Below are positions 34,512 through 44,472 of a stretch of 64,000 nucleotides of DNA, piece by piece; the first letter of the stretch is position 1; every line of letters begins with the position of its first letter. This DNA comes from Paractinoplanes lichenicola. Lineage in GTDB: Bacteria; Actinomycetota; Actinomycetes; Mycobacteriales; Micromonosporaceae. The position numbers were made by a program, and so were the translations under genes. The stretch is taken from NCBI RefSeq assembly GCF_016785085.1, contig NZ_JAENHO010000004.1, positions 620,001 to 684,000 on the forward strand. The letters run 5' to 3'. The notes beneath the pieces were generated by a model. That model saw only the letters and a list, made by a program, of their open reading frames with translations, was not told the DNA's origin and did not search any database.

Positions 34512-34709
34512 TCATCGGGCTGACACGGCATCGCGGTCGCGGGCGATGAGGCGGAGGATGATGCGGCGCAGCACGTCGAGCTGGGCGGGGTTGTAGATCG
34601 CTCGTAGACAATCACGAATGGGCGGAGCGGCGACGGCTTCTCCGACGGGTCCCCAACTGCCCCCAGTGGTTTGATCGACGGCGTGACCATAACAGGAGGT
34701 CGGCCGGGC
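34512..34709 (-). pseudogene. coding-like remnant without a start codon
   Basis: In the otherwise empty interval 34443-34766 the minus strand holds an open frame whose translation looks like protein (EAVAAPPIRDCLRAIYNPAQ, LDVLRRIILRLIARDRDAVS) and ends at a TGA at 34512. A TAA at 34710-34712 precedes it and no ATG or GTG occurs upstream of the coding-like part. It may be the 3' remnant of a decayed gene. Nothing else is seen in the interval. Confidence 0.3.
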
Positions 34710-34766
34710 TTACGCCGGTCGAGTAGCGTTACCCCGTCCGAGCCGTACATCGCGGCACCCGGGCAG

Positions 34767-35174
34767 TCAGCCGTCGAAGCCGGCGGCGAGGTGTTGCGCG
34801 ACGCGGCGGGCGGCCTTGCGGCCGGCTCGTTGGGGTATGAGACCTTCCATGGCCACACCGCGAACAGTGGCGACGACACCACCCTGTTGTTCCCGGATCG
34901 CCACCGTGACGACAGCCGGGTTCGTGTTCAGCGCGCCTGAGCCCATGATGACCTGCGACTCGGCTGTCCTGCCGCCCAGGGAGTCCAAGGTCCGGCCGAT
35001 CAGCGCCGAGGCGGCCGGCAACGGCAGCGGGAGCTCCACCGCGGTCTCGAAGATGTCGGCTCGCATCCGGCGGGCCGCGAAGCGTGCTCCCCACCCCGCG
35101 CCGCGTTTCGTGCTCTCACCCAGCGTGAACAGCCCGGCGACCAGCAGCTCGTGTTCCGCGGGGGCCAGCTCCAC
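34767..35174 (-). CDS. hypothetical protein
   Basis: A 135-residue protein with good codon bias. Visible features are an N-terminal amphipathic stretch (ELAPAEHELLVAGLFTLGES), a Gly-rich middle (IGRTLDSLGGRTAESQVIMG) and a beta-rich part (PAVVTVAIREQQGGVVATVRG). GTG start without a clear ribosome-binding site. Not recognised. It precedes the small remnant at 34512-34709 on the same strand. Confidence 0.5.
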   Translation of the reverse strand: MELAPAEHELLVAGLFTLGESTKRGAGWGARFAARRMRADIFETAVELPLPLPAASALIGRTLDSLGGRTAESQVIMGSGALNTNPAVVTVAIREQQGGVVATVRGVAMEGLIPQRAGRKAARRVAQHLAAGFDG

Positions 35175-35367
35175 GACCGCAGTAGATCACGGTGAGCCGC
35201 GCAGCCGGTGGCCACCCGCCGCCATCTTGCTGTCGATCGGAGCCGGCGCGTGAAACGCGGGCCAGACGGATACCTTCCTGCGCACCAGCTGAGTTCGGGC
35301 GCACAGGTGTTGTGATCCTGGCTGCTCAGTGGTTTTCGCCGGTCGTCGCGGCGGGCAGAGTGGGCAT

Positions 35368-38157
35368 GTGTCGACGGTCGTTCGGATCCGGGTGTTCGGG
35401 GGGCTGCGGCTGTGGCGTGCGGGCGAGGAGGTCGACGTCGGGCCGCTGCGCCGGCGGATCGTGCTCGCCGCCCTGCTGGCCGGGCGTGGGGCGGTGGTCA
35501 CCACCGGTGAGCTTGTTGACGCGTTGTGGGGCGACGACCCGTCCCCGAGCGCCGTCAACCAGGTGCAACGGCTGATCGGGCAGGTGCGGCGGCTGTTCGA
35601 GCCGGAGCTGCGCAACCGCGAGACGGGTTCCTGGGTGGTGCCCGTCGGCGACGGCTATCGCCTGCGGGTCGAGGGGCGCGCCCTGGATCTCGCGGCCTTC
35701 TTCGAGCTGGCCGCGGCGGGCCGGGCGGCCGCGGCGCGCGACGATCACCGGGAGGCGGCCCAGAAGTACGAGCAGGCCCTGGAGGTGGCACGGCAGCCGC
35801 CGTTCGCGGGCCTGCCGCCGGCCCTGCTGGAACTGCCGGCGTTCGTGGCGATCGACGCGGCCCGGGCCGAGACGGCCGTCGAGGCCGCCGACATCGCCCT
35901 CGCGCACCCGCGGGCACGCCGACTGTTGACCCTGGTGGCCGGGTACGCGGCCGCCGCGCCGCTGCACGAGCCGCTGCAGGCGCGTCTGATCCGCCTGCTC
36001 ACCGCGGCCGGCCGCCGCGCCGAGGCGCTGGTGTTGTTCGAGCAGGTGCGGCAGCGCCTCGCCGGGGACCTGGGCACCGACCCCACGGTCGAGCTGCGGG
36101 CCGCCCACCTGGACGCGCTCACCGACCCGCAGACCGAGCCGGAGGCGATCCGGCCCGCTCAGCTGCCACTGCCGGTGGCCGGTTTCACGCCGCGGGACGA
36201 CCTGGTGGCGGCGCTGGAGCCGGGCCGCGGCGCGGCGGTCGTGACGCTCAGCGGCATGGCCGGCGCGGGCAAAACCACGCTGGCCGTGCACTGGGCGCAC
36301 CGGCTGACCGCCGAATACCCCGACGGCCAGCTCTATCTGAACCTGCGGGGCTTCGACCCCGACGGCCGGCTGGTGGGGCCGTCGGAGGCCCTCAACACCC
36401 TGCTGGAGTCGGTGGGCATCGCCGCGGCCGCCGGGAGCACGCTCGAGACACGGGCCGCGCGCTGGCGCTCCGCGCTGGCCGGCCGCCGCATGATCCTGGT
36501 GCTGGACAACGCCCGCGATTCGGCGCAGGTGCGCCCGCTGCTGCCGGGGTCGACCGCGTGCCTGGTCGTGGTGACCAGCCGCAATCGCCTGACCGGCCTG
36601 GTCGCCCGCGAGGCGGCCCACCCGGTGCAGGTCGGCCGGCTCGACCGGGCGGCCGGCTGGGACCTGCTGGCCCGGCGGCTCGGCCGCCCGCGGCTCAACG
36701 CCGATCCGGCGGCGACCGACGAGCTCGTGCAGTGGTGCGCGGGGCTGCCGCTGGCCCTGTCCCTCGCGGCCGCCCGCACCGCCGTGCGGCAGGAGCTGAG
36801 CCTCGCCGACGTGGTCGCCGAGATGCGGGCCGCGGGCCGCCGGCTGGACGCCCTGGGGACGGGCGAGCCGCACGACGACGTACGGTCGGCCTTCTCCTGG
36901 TCGTACGCCGCGCTCACCCCGGCCGCGGCCCGGCTGTTCCGCTTGCTCGCCGTGCATCCCGCCACCGAGATCGCGGCCGGCGCGGTGGCCAGCATCGCGG
37001 GCGCCGGCGCGGGCGAGGCGCTGGCCGAGCTGCACACCGCGAACATCGTCACCCAGCTTGGCGTGGACCGGTACATCCTGCACGACCTGATGCACGCGTA
37101 CGCGGCCGAGCTGCTCGACGCGGGCGAGCGGGAGCAAGCCGAGCACCGGCTGGTCGACCACTACGTGCACACCAGCCGCAACGCGTACCTCACCTTCGGG
37201 CTCCCGCCGCCCACCGACCCGGGCCCGCCACCGGCCGGTGTCCATCCCGTCTCCCCACCCGGCGACAACGCGGCCCTCGCCTGGTACAAGGCCGAGCGGC
37301 CGGCGCTGGTGGGCGCCGTCGAGCTGGCCCTCGACCGTGGGTGGGCGCGCGCCGCGGCGCTGATCGTGCTGCACGTACGGCCGCTGCGCTCGTCGTCGGC
37401 GGAGCCGCGGAGCGATTCGCGCGAGCAGACCGTTCGCGTGTGGCAGGCCGTCGAGCAGCTCGGCGACCCGGTGCTGCGGATCGGCCTCGGGCGTGAGGTG
37501 GCCACCCTCGTACGGGCAACGGAACCGGAACGCGCGGTCGATCTGCTGACGCGGGCGCTGGACCTCGCCGTACGGGAAGGTCTGGTCTTCTGGCAGGCCC
37601 AGGCACATCGCAGTCTGGGCGGGTGGCCGTCGATTCTTGACCGGGCCGGCCGGCTCGAGCATCTGCGGCGTGCGGTCGCCCTGGCCCGCGACGCGCACGA
37701 CGTCAGCGCGCTCGTCTACGCGCTGGAGGCTTCGGCGGTCGAGCATCTCGCCGGGAACGACGCGGCCAAGGCGGTCGCGGCGTTGAGCGAGGGCCTCGAG
37801 CTGGCCCGCGCCGCCGCCATGAACGACTTCGTGGTCTCGCTGGCCGGCCGCCAAGCCGAAGCGCTGTTGCAGCTCGGCGACGCGGCCGCCGCGATCCGGG
37901 CGGCCGACTGGGCGCTGGCCAACGCGGCCGCCGGTGACATCCACACCGCCTACGCCGCCAGCCGGTTCGTCGCCATCGCGTACGCACGGCTCGGCGACGC
38001 GATCCGGGCCCGCGAGGCGGCCCGCGTGTTCCGGGAGCTCTGCGAGCGGCACGCCGATTCCTACAACGGCATCTTCGGTGCCGATCTCGTGGCCCACGAG
38101 CGTCAGGAGGTCGAGGACGCCGTCGCGGCGATGGGAAGTGCACCGGCTTTGCAGTGA
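35368..38157 (+). CDS. AfsR/SARP family transcriptional regulator
   Basis: A 929-residue regulator: OmpR-like winged helix (RIRVFGGLRLWRAGEEVDVG, ALWGDDPSPSAVNQVQRLIG; residues 5-95), bacterial transcriptional activation domain (about 100-250), NB-ARC/STAND ATPase (Walker A SGMAGAGKTTLA near 294-305, Walker B MILVLDNARD) and C-terminal TPR-like repeats. SARP-STAND proteins activate secondary-metabolism or stress genes after ATP-dependent oligomerisation. The GTG at 35368 is chosen because it starts right before the winged helix. Two hydrolase genes follow on the same strand. Confidence 0.9.
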   Translation: MSTVVRIRVFGGLRLWRAGEEVDVGPLRRRIVLAALLAGRGAVVTTGELVDALWGDDPSPSAVNQVQRLIGQVRRLFEPELRNRETGSWVVPVGDGYRLRVEGRALDLAAFFELAAAGRAAAARDDHREAAQKYEQALEVARQPPFAGLPPALLELPAFVAIDAARAETAVEAADIALAHPRARRLLTLVAGYAAAAPLHEPLQARLIRLLTAAGRRAEALVLFEQVRQRLAGDLGTDPTVELRAAHLDALTDPQTEPEAIRPAQLPLPVAGFTPRDDLVAALEPGRGAAVVTLSGMAGAGKTTLAVHWAHRLTAEYPDGQLYLNLRGFDPDGRLVGPSEALNTLLESVGIAAAAGSTLETRAARWRSALAGRRMILVLDNARDSAQVRPLLPGSTACLVVVTSRNRLTGLVAREAAHPVQVGRLDRAAGWDLLARRLGRPRLNADPAATDELVQWCAGLPLALSLAAARTAVRQELSLADVVAEMRAAGRRLDALGTGEPHDDVRSAFSWSYAALTPAAARLFRLLAVHPATEIAAGAVASIAGAGAGEALAELHTANIVTQLGVDRYILHDLMHAYAAELLDAGEREQAEHRLVDHYVHTSRNAYLTFGLPPPTDPGPPPAGVHPVSPPGDNAALAWYKAERPALVGAVELALDRGWARAAALIVLHVRPLRSSSAEPRSDSREQTVRVWQAVEQLGDPVLRIGLGREVATLVRATEPERAVDLLTRALDLAVREGLVFWQAQAHRSLGGWPSILDRAGRLEHLRRAVALARDAHDVSALVYALEASAVEHLAGNDAAKAVAALSEGLELARAAAMNDFVVSLAGRQAEALLQLGDAAAAIRAADWALANAAAGDIHTAYAASRFVAIAYARLGDAIRAREAARVFRELCERHADSYNGIFGADLVAHERQEVEDAVAAMGSAPALQ

Positions 38158-38210
38158 TCGTGCAGTGGGTGCTGCTGTGCTCGGTTCCTCACCACACCAG
38201 AGGAGCTGAC

Positions 38211-38930
38211 ATGCCCGCCATCAACGCCCCGGTGATCGTGCTCGTGCACGGCGCCTTCGCCGACTCCGCCAGCTGGGCGCCGGTCACCCGGCTGCTGCTC
38301 GACGCCGGCTACGACGTCCGGGTGCCCCCGGTGCCCAACCGCAGCCTGTCCGGCGACGCGGCGTACATCCGCCGGTTCGCCGAGCAGATCGACGGTCCGG
38401 TGCTGCTGGCCGGCCACTCGTACGGCGGCGCGGTGATCACCGTGGCCGGCGTCGCCGACAACGTCGCCGGGCTGGTCTACGTCTCCGGATACGCCCTGGC
38501 CGAGGGGGAGAGCCTCGGCCAGCTGCAGGGCGGTTTCCCCGACTCCGACCTGGCCGCCAACCTCGTCTACGAGCCGTACACCCTGCCCGACGGCACCGAC
38601 GGCACCGACGTCTCGGTCAAGATCGACGCCTTCCCGGAGATCTTCGCGGCGGGGGTGCCGCTGGCCACCGCCCAGGTGCTCGCCGTCTCGCAGCGGCCGC
38701 TGTCGGCCATCGCGTTCGGCGAGCCGGCCTCGGTGGCGGCCTGGAAGACCAAGCCGGCGTGGGGGATCGTCTCGTCGGCCGACCGCACGATCAACCCGGA
38801 CGTCGAACGCTACGGCTACGAACGCGCCGGGCTGCGCGCGGTGACCGAGATCGACGCGCCGCACCTGGTCATGCACGCCCGCCCGGCCGAGGTGGCTCGG
38901 GTCATCACCGACGCCGTCGCCGCCCTGTAG
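38211..38930 (+). CDS. alpha/beta hydrolase
   Basis: A 239-residue alpha/beta hydrolase: oxyanion-hole motif LVHGAFADSASW at residues 11-22, nucleophile elbow GHSYGG near 68, and a C-terminal His in IDAPHLVMHARP. It resembles the pyrethroid/EstC-like hydrolase group. AGAGGAG lies just before the ATG. It starts 53 bp after the SARP gene and is followed by a second, broken esterase gene. Substrate unknown. Confidence 0.88.
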   Translation: MPAINAPVIVLVHGAFADSASWAPVTRLLLDAGYDVRVPPVPNRSLSGDAAYIRRFAEQIDGPVLLAGHSYGGAVITVAGVADNVAGLVYVSGYALAEGESLGQLQGGFPDSDLAANLVYEPYTLPDGTDGTDVSVKIDAFPEIFAAGVPLATAQVLAVSQRPLSAIAFGEPASVAAWKTKPAWGIVSSADRTINPDVERYGYERAGLRAVTEIDAPHLVMHARPAEVARVITDAVAAL

Positions 38931-38971
38931 CCGCCGCCCTGTTGTCGTCGCCCCTGTAGAGGAGATACGCC

Positions 38972-39933
38972 ATGCCCGCCAACCCGCACAACGTCTCGCT
39001 CGAGCCCGCCGCCCTGGAGTTCGCCGAGGCCACCGCCAACCCTCCCTACCTGTATGAGCTCACGCCGGAGCAGGGCCGCAAGGCCGTCGACGGCGTGCAG
39101 GACGCCCCGATCGCCAAGCCCGCGGTCGACGAGAAGTGGATCACCGTCGCGGGCGGCCCGACCGGTTCGGTCCGCGCCCGCATCGTCAGGCCGGTCGGGG
39201 CCGCCGGCCCGCTGCCGGTCGTGCTCTACACCCACGGCGCCGGCTGGGTGTTCGGCGACGCCCACACCCACGACCGGCTCGTGCGGGACCTGGCCGTCGG
39301 CACCGGCGCGGCCGTGGTGTTCCCCGAATACGACCGGGCCCCCGAGGCGCAATACCCCGTGGCCAACGAGCAGTCGTACGCCGTGGCTCAGTGGGTTGCC
39401 GCGACGGCGCCGACGAGGGCCTGGACCCGACCCGCATCGCGGTCAGCGGTGACTCGGTCGGCGGGAACATGGCCATCGCGCTGACCCTGATGGCCAAGGA
39501 GCGCGGCGACGTCGCCTTCCGGGCCCAGGCGCTGTTCTACCCCGTCACCGACGCCAGGTTCGACACGGATTCCTATCACCGCTGGGCCGAGGGCTACTGG
39601 CTGACCCGTACGGGAATGCGGTGGTTCTGGGATCAGTACACCACCAGCGAGACCGATCGCGCGCAGCTCACCGCGTCGCCGCTGCGGGCCACCCCCGGTC
39701 AGCTCACCGGCCTGCCACCGGCTTTGATCATCAACGCCCTGCAGGACGTGCTGCACGACGACGGCGCCGGCTACGCCGACAAGTTGCGGGCCGCCGGGGT
39801 GCCGGTCACCCACGTCACCTACTCCGCCGCCATCCACGACTTCGTGATGGTCAACTCGATGCACGACACCCAGGCCGCGAAGGCCGCGGTGCTCCAGGCG
39901 GTCACCTTCCTCAAGCAGGCCCTGGACAGCTGA
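38972..39933 (+). pseudogene. HSL-type esterase gene with one frameshift
   Basis: The first 147 codons give an alpha/beta hydrolase start (PVVLYTHGAGWVFGDAHTHD, with HGAGW in place of HGGGW). Near 39405-39418 the frame must slip to continue with GLDPTRIAVSGDSVGGNMAI (nucleophile GDSVGG) and end at 39933 with the catalytic His in SAAIHDFVM. A lost G in an ACGGCGCC stretch restores a perfect family sequence. The intact enzyme would be about 320 residues. Confidence 0.7.
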
Positions 39934-39978
39934 GCGTCGGGCCCCGCTGACGCCGGGCAAGGTTCTCGGGCGGGACGT

Positions 39979-42210
39979 TCACCGCCAGCGCAGCGGTCCG
40001 GGGTGCACGCTCCACAGCAGCCGTCGCCACCAGCTGCGCCGCGCGCGCAACTCTTCGGCGTACGCGATCGCCTGACCGCCGGCCCGGGACGCTTGCCCGT
40101 CGTCGGCGGCGCCCGGGGCGAACCCGACGGTGTTGATCCCCGCCACCAGCTCGTCCAGCGGCGGCATGTCCTCGCCTGCGGCGGGCTCCGGCACGGCTTT
40201 GCGCAACCGCTTCTGCGGTGGTCGCGGTTTTTGCGCGTACGCCGCCGCCTCGCTCGCCGCCAGATGTCGCGGCACCGGCTGCCCGGCCAGCCGCAGCGCG
40301 TCACGGAACTCCGACCACGCCCCGGTGATCCGCTCGTCCGGGCTGCCCTCGCCGAGCCTTCGCCGTCGCAGCGAGCGCCGCATCAGCACGACCGCCCCCG
40401 CCGCCGCGACCAGCAACAGCAGCACCGACCCCGACGCGCCCCCGGCCACCACCACAGCCGACGGCCCGTCCCGTTCGTCCGCAGCCAGCAGCGCCGGCGG
40501 CCCCGACGACGACGGCGTGGCCGTCGGCGTGGGCGGCTCCGACGGCGGCGTGGGCGGCTTCGACGGCTTGGGCGTGAAGTCCTCCTCCACCGGCCGCGGG
40601 GTCTTGCTCTTGGGCAGCGGGTCGAACGCCACCCACCCCAGCCCGTCGAACAGCACCTCCGGCCACGCCAGCGCGCTCGCCGCCGTCACGGTCCCACCCG
40701 CGGCCGGCGCGTCGAACCCGACCACCACCCGGCTCGGCAACCCGGTCAGCCGGGCCAGCAGCGCGAACGACGCCGCGAACTGCTCGGTCGTGCCCACCTG
40801 CCCGCCCTGCTCGCGCGGCCCGAACAGGAAGAAGTTCAGATTCGGGTACGCATGCCCGCTCGGCGCGTCCGCGACTTTGCGATAGTGCTCGGCCAGAAAC
40901 TCCTCAATGGCTGTCGCCCGGTCGAAAGCGGCACCGTTGCCGTCGGCCAGCTGATCGGCCAGCCGCTGAATTCCCTCGGGCACTTCGGCCCCGACCGCCA
41001 AAAACCGCGCGACCGCATCCCCCGACGGCGAATCCGCGGTCGGCAGCAAATTCAGATCCGGCGTCTGCAACTCCGACGTCACCGAATATTTGAGCCCCGC
41101 CTCGAGCCCCTCCGGCCGGATCATCGTCCCGGTCGAGGAGTCAAAGGCAACCCGAGCCCCCTGTACGCCCGTGGGCGTGGGAACAACCGGCAGCAGCCGC
41201 CCGGTCAGCCCGTCGATAATCACGTCCTGCCGCACCTCGGTCAGCTGCGTGTCGGGCAGTTTCGGCTGCGCCGGCAGCACCCGCCCCGCATTGCGATAGG
41301 TGGCCCCGACCCGCCAGGTCACCCCGTCGTAATCCGGCAGCACCGCCAGCCGCAACCGCAGCCTTTTCCCCGGCGACGCCGACGCCCGCGACACTTTCAG
41401 CAGCGGCTCCTTCGGCGTCAGCGCCCACCCCGAGATCCGGTTGAGCGGGCTCTCGTCCAGGCTGTCGACCTGCGGCGGCTCCACATATTGCCGCGGATCC
41501 ACCGGCGTGGCCCCGACCCGCCCGCCAACCAAAGGCCCCACCGCCACAATCAGCGCGAGCACAGCCACCAGCCCCGCCGCGGCACCGGCCAAAGCCCTTC
41601 CCCGTACGGCTTTAGTGACCTCGCTAGTGCTGTCGGCGCGCTGAGCCGGCCGCGCACTGACCGCCAGCGCGATCACGCCCAGCGCCGCAAAAATCAGGGT
41701 CGGCGTCCCCGCGTTGTCCGCATTCGGCCCGACCACATAAAGCGCGCCCCCATAGAGCCCCGCCACCGGCACCAGCCCGAGCAGAACCCGCCCCGCCCGC
41801 ACCGCGATCTCGGCCCCCGCCAACCCGGCCAGCCAGGCCGCAATCACCGGCACGACAACGGTATCGGGCGTCGGCTCGACCGGAATCATCGCCGTCAGCA
41901 GCCGCGGAATACCGTTCTTCACGCTGTCGCGAACAATGGTGGCCAGCGGATCGGTGATGTCAGCCTGATTGGCGGCCAGCCGCAACGCCAGCACCGCATA
42001 ACCCGCCATCAGCACAGCCGACAACGGCGCCACCACCCAGTTGGGCACCCGCCGGCAGGCCAGACTCAGCCCGACCGACCCGACCGCGGCCCCCGCCATC
42101 AGCTGCAGCAGCAGCGACCCGGCAAAGACCTGTCCGAGTACCACCCCGGACAGCGCGATCATCCCCGCCAGAGCAACAGCGACAACGGCCGCGCGAACCC
42201 ACCTCACCAT
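39979..42210 (-). CDS. transglutaminase-like (TgpA-type) membrane protein lacking catalytic residues
   Basis: A 743-residue protein: seven or so N-terminal helices, an extracytoplasmic transglutaminase-like domain (about 340-535), a Pro/Thr linker, a helix and a cytoplasmic DUF4129-like tail. The usual active-site block GxCxxFA reads GTTEQFAASFALLARL, and the HAW motif reads ALAWPEVLF, so both Cys and His are replaced. It is probably a structural or binding module. Last gene of the FN3-MoxR-DUF58 operon, overlapping DUF58 by 7 bp. Confidence 0.8.
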   Translation of the reverse strand: MVRWVRAAVVAVALAGMIALSGVVLGQVFAGSLLLQLMAGAAVGSVGLSLACRRVPNWVVAPLSAVLMAGYAVLALRLAANQADITDPLATIVRDSVKNGIPRLLTAMIPVEPTPDTVVVPVIAAWLAGLAGAEIAVRAGRVLLGLVPVAGLYGGALYVVGPNADNAGTPTLIFAALGVIALAVSARPAQRADSTSEVTKAVRGRALAGAAAGLVAVLALIVAVGPLVGGRVGATPVDPRQYVEPPQVDSLDESPLNRISGWALTPKEPLLKVSRASASPGKRLRLRLAVLPDYDGVTWRVGATYRNAGRVLPAQPKLPDTQLTEVRQDVIIDGLTGRLLPVVPTPTGVQGARVAFDSSTGTMIRPEGLEAGLKYSVTSELQTPDLNLLPTADSPSGDAVARFLAVGAEVPEGIQRLADQLADGNGAAFDRATAIEEFLAEHYRKVADAPSGHAYPNLNFFLFGPREQGGQVGTTEQFAASFALLARLTGLPSRVVVGFDAPAAGGTVTAASALAWPEVLFDGLGWVAFDPLPKSKTPRPVEEDFTPKPSKPPTPPSEPPTPTATPSSSGPPALLAADERDGPSAVVVAGGASGSVLLLLVAAAGAVVLMRRSLRRRRLGEGSPDERITGAWSEFRDALRLAGQPVPRHLAASEAAAYAQKPRPPQKRLRKAVPEPAAGEDMPPLDELVAGINTVGFAPGAADDGQASRAGGQAIAYAEELRARRSWWRRLLWSVHPGPLRWR

Positions 42211-43459
42211 GCGCGTGCTCCGTCCCAGGCGGCGGCGAACTCGGAGCCGTCGACGGCCTCGATGACGATCAGGCCGTCGCCGCCGGAGACCGGGGCGCCG
42301 TCGCGGTCGCCGAGCAGCCCGGCCATGACCACCGGGTACGGCCCGCGCAGCGCACTCACCGCGCCGAGGTCGTCGCGCCCGCCGGGCCCGGTGAGGAACA
42401 CCAGCGTGTCGCCGAGGCGCTGGGCCCGTACGCGCCGAAGGGTTGCCGCCAGATCACCGGGGACCAGGGCCGCCTGGGTCAGCACGTCGAGATAGGGCCC
42501 GCTCGCCACGCTGCTCACCAGGTGCAGGCTGACCGGGATGTCCTCGCGCACGGCGGCGGCCACGATCGACGCGGCGGCCTCGCAGGCGGACTCGAACGAG
42601 TCGGCGGTGCCGTCTTTCACGTCGGGATGCGCGGAGGCCCGGTCGTCGAGCAGCACCACGATCGTCGGCTCGGAGGTGTCGAGCTGCTCGCGGACCATCA
42701 GCTCGCCGACCTTGGCGCTGGACCGCCAGTGCACCCGCCGCAGCTCATCACCGACGACGTACTCACGCAGTGAGTCGAACGTGATCGAGCCGTGCGGCAC
42801 CTTGTCGATGCGCCCGTCGAGGCTGCGGGCCATCCCGGCCGGCACCGCCCGCAGCAGATGGATCCGCGGGTGCACCCACACCTCGGCGATCCCCCCGTAC
42901 GTGCGGGCCAACGTGATCAGCCCGAGCGGGTCCCCGCGGGTGACGCGCAGCGGCCCGATCGGCACCACGCCACGCCGGCTGGTCGGCACCGGGTAGTTCG
43001 CCGTGGTGTCGCGCCCCGGCCGCAACCGCAGCAACGGCACCGGCACCGACTGGTTCCCGCACCGATCCGAGGCGACGAGGTTGGCCGCCCGCACCCGGCT
43101 GGTGTTGCGCACGGTCAGGGTCATCTGCGCGGGTTCGCCCCGGGCGACCCGGTCGGGATCGGCGACCCGGTCGACGCCGAGCCGGGGCCGCCAGAACGCG
43201 AACACGACCGCACAGGCCAACGCGATCCCGGCCGCCGCCCCGAGCAGGGCAAGGTCGGGGTAGCCGTACTGGAAGCCCGCCACGAGCAGCGCCACCGCCG
43301 CGACGATCACGCCGTAGCCGCGGGCCGTGACACCCGTGGTGCGCCGCCACTTCCGCAGGCCGCCACCAGCAGCAGCTCCGGCCGCGGGGGAGGGGCCGCC
43401 GCCGGTCGGCGGAGCGCTGCCGACCGGCAGCGGCGGCTCTCCGGGGGGCGGGACGCTGG

Positions 43460-43463
<4 letters not shown>
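42204..43463 (-). CDS. DUF58 domain-containing protein
   Basis: A 419-residue protein: Pro-rich start, two membrane helices (about residues 48-90), and a DUF58 domain with the signature LREYVVGDELRRVHWRSSAK followed by GELMVRE and a von Willebrand-A-like fold with LLDDRAS. MoxR-DUF58 pairs act as chaperone modules that mature metal or membrane complexes. It overlaps MoxR by 4 bp upstream and the transglutaminase-like gene by 7 bp downstream. Confidence 0.88.
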
Positions 43464-44449
<986 letters not shown>

Positions 44450-44472
44450 TGTTGGTACCTCAATATGTAGCG

